This document shows, one piece after another, positions 6,280 through 6,294 of a stretch of DNA of 6,294 nucleotides. Where the stretch lies: NCBI GenBank assembly GCA_020853255.1, contig JADYZI010000405.1, positions 1 through 6,294 of the forward strand. Direction: 5' to 3'. The notes below the pieces were generated by a model. That model was not told where the DNA came from. It worked only from the letters and a program-made list of their open reading frames with translations, and ran no database searches. How positions within the stretch are numbered: position 1 is the first letter of the stretch; every line of letters starts with the position of its first letter. The position numbers and the translations under genes were made by a program. Source of the stretch: Acidobacteriota bacterium. GTDB taxonomy: Bacteria > Acidobacteriota > Blastocatellia > Pyrinomonadales > Pyrinomonadaceae.

Positions 6280-6294
6280 CGCCGTTACGCCGTC

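Overview
The window is a piece of a bacterial surface-polysaccharide locus (O-antigen, capsule or exopolysaccharide). All seven recognisable genes lie on the minus strand, so the locus reads from right to left: Wzx-like flippase (about 6279-4723), hexapeptide-repeat acetyltransferase (4717-4130), family-4 glycosyltransferase (4146-2995), PseB/CapD-type NDP-sugar 4,6-dehydratase (2916-1975), sugar-phosphate nucleotidyltransferase (1970-1302), family-2 glycosyltransferase (1290-391), and the first 117 codons of a second family-4 glycosyltransferase (352 to the left edge). Spacing is tight: gaps of 4, 5, 11, 38 and 69 bases and one 17-base overlap. This points to one operon. There is no gene-free stretch longer than 69 bases.

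The genes form a coherent pathway. The nucleotidyltransferase activates a sugar phosphate. The dehydratase makes a 4-keto-6-deoxy NDP-sugar, or a related NDP-sugar modification. The three glycosyltransferases add sugars to a lipid-linked repeat unit, the acetyltransferase decorates it, and the flippase moves it across the cytoplasmic membrane. No polymerase (Wzy), initiating transferase, chain-length regulator or aminotransferase is in the window. They may lie outside it.

Base composition is clearly mosaic. By hand count the two ends are GC-rich: about 64% over 1-240 and about 63% over 5581-6240. The middle is lower: about 46% over 421-1260 and about 48% over 4741-5580, with the family-4 glycosyltransferase intermediate. 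The right-hand change falls inside the flippase reading frame, near codon 240. The left-hand change falls at the 38-base gap in front of the last glycosyltransferase. This fits a variable cassette exchanged into a higher-GC host locus, as is common for antigen loci. The host looks like a moderately high-GC bacterium, probably diderm given the Wzx-type pathway, but the sequence does not let me name a phylum. I see no RNA gene, insertion sequence, CRISPR array or clearly new system. The composition step inside the flippase gene is the observation most worth following.
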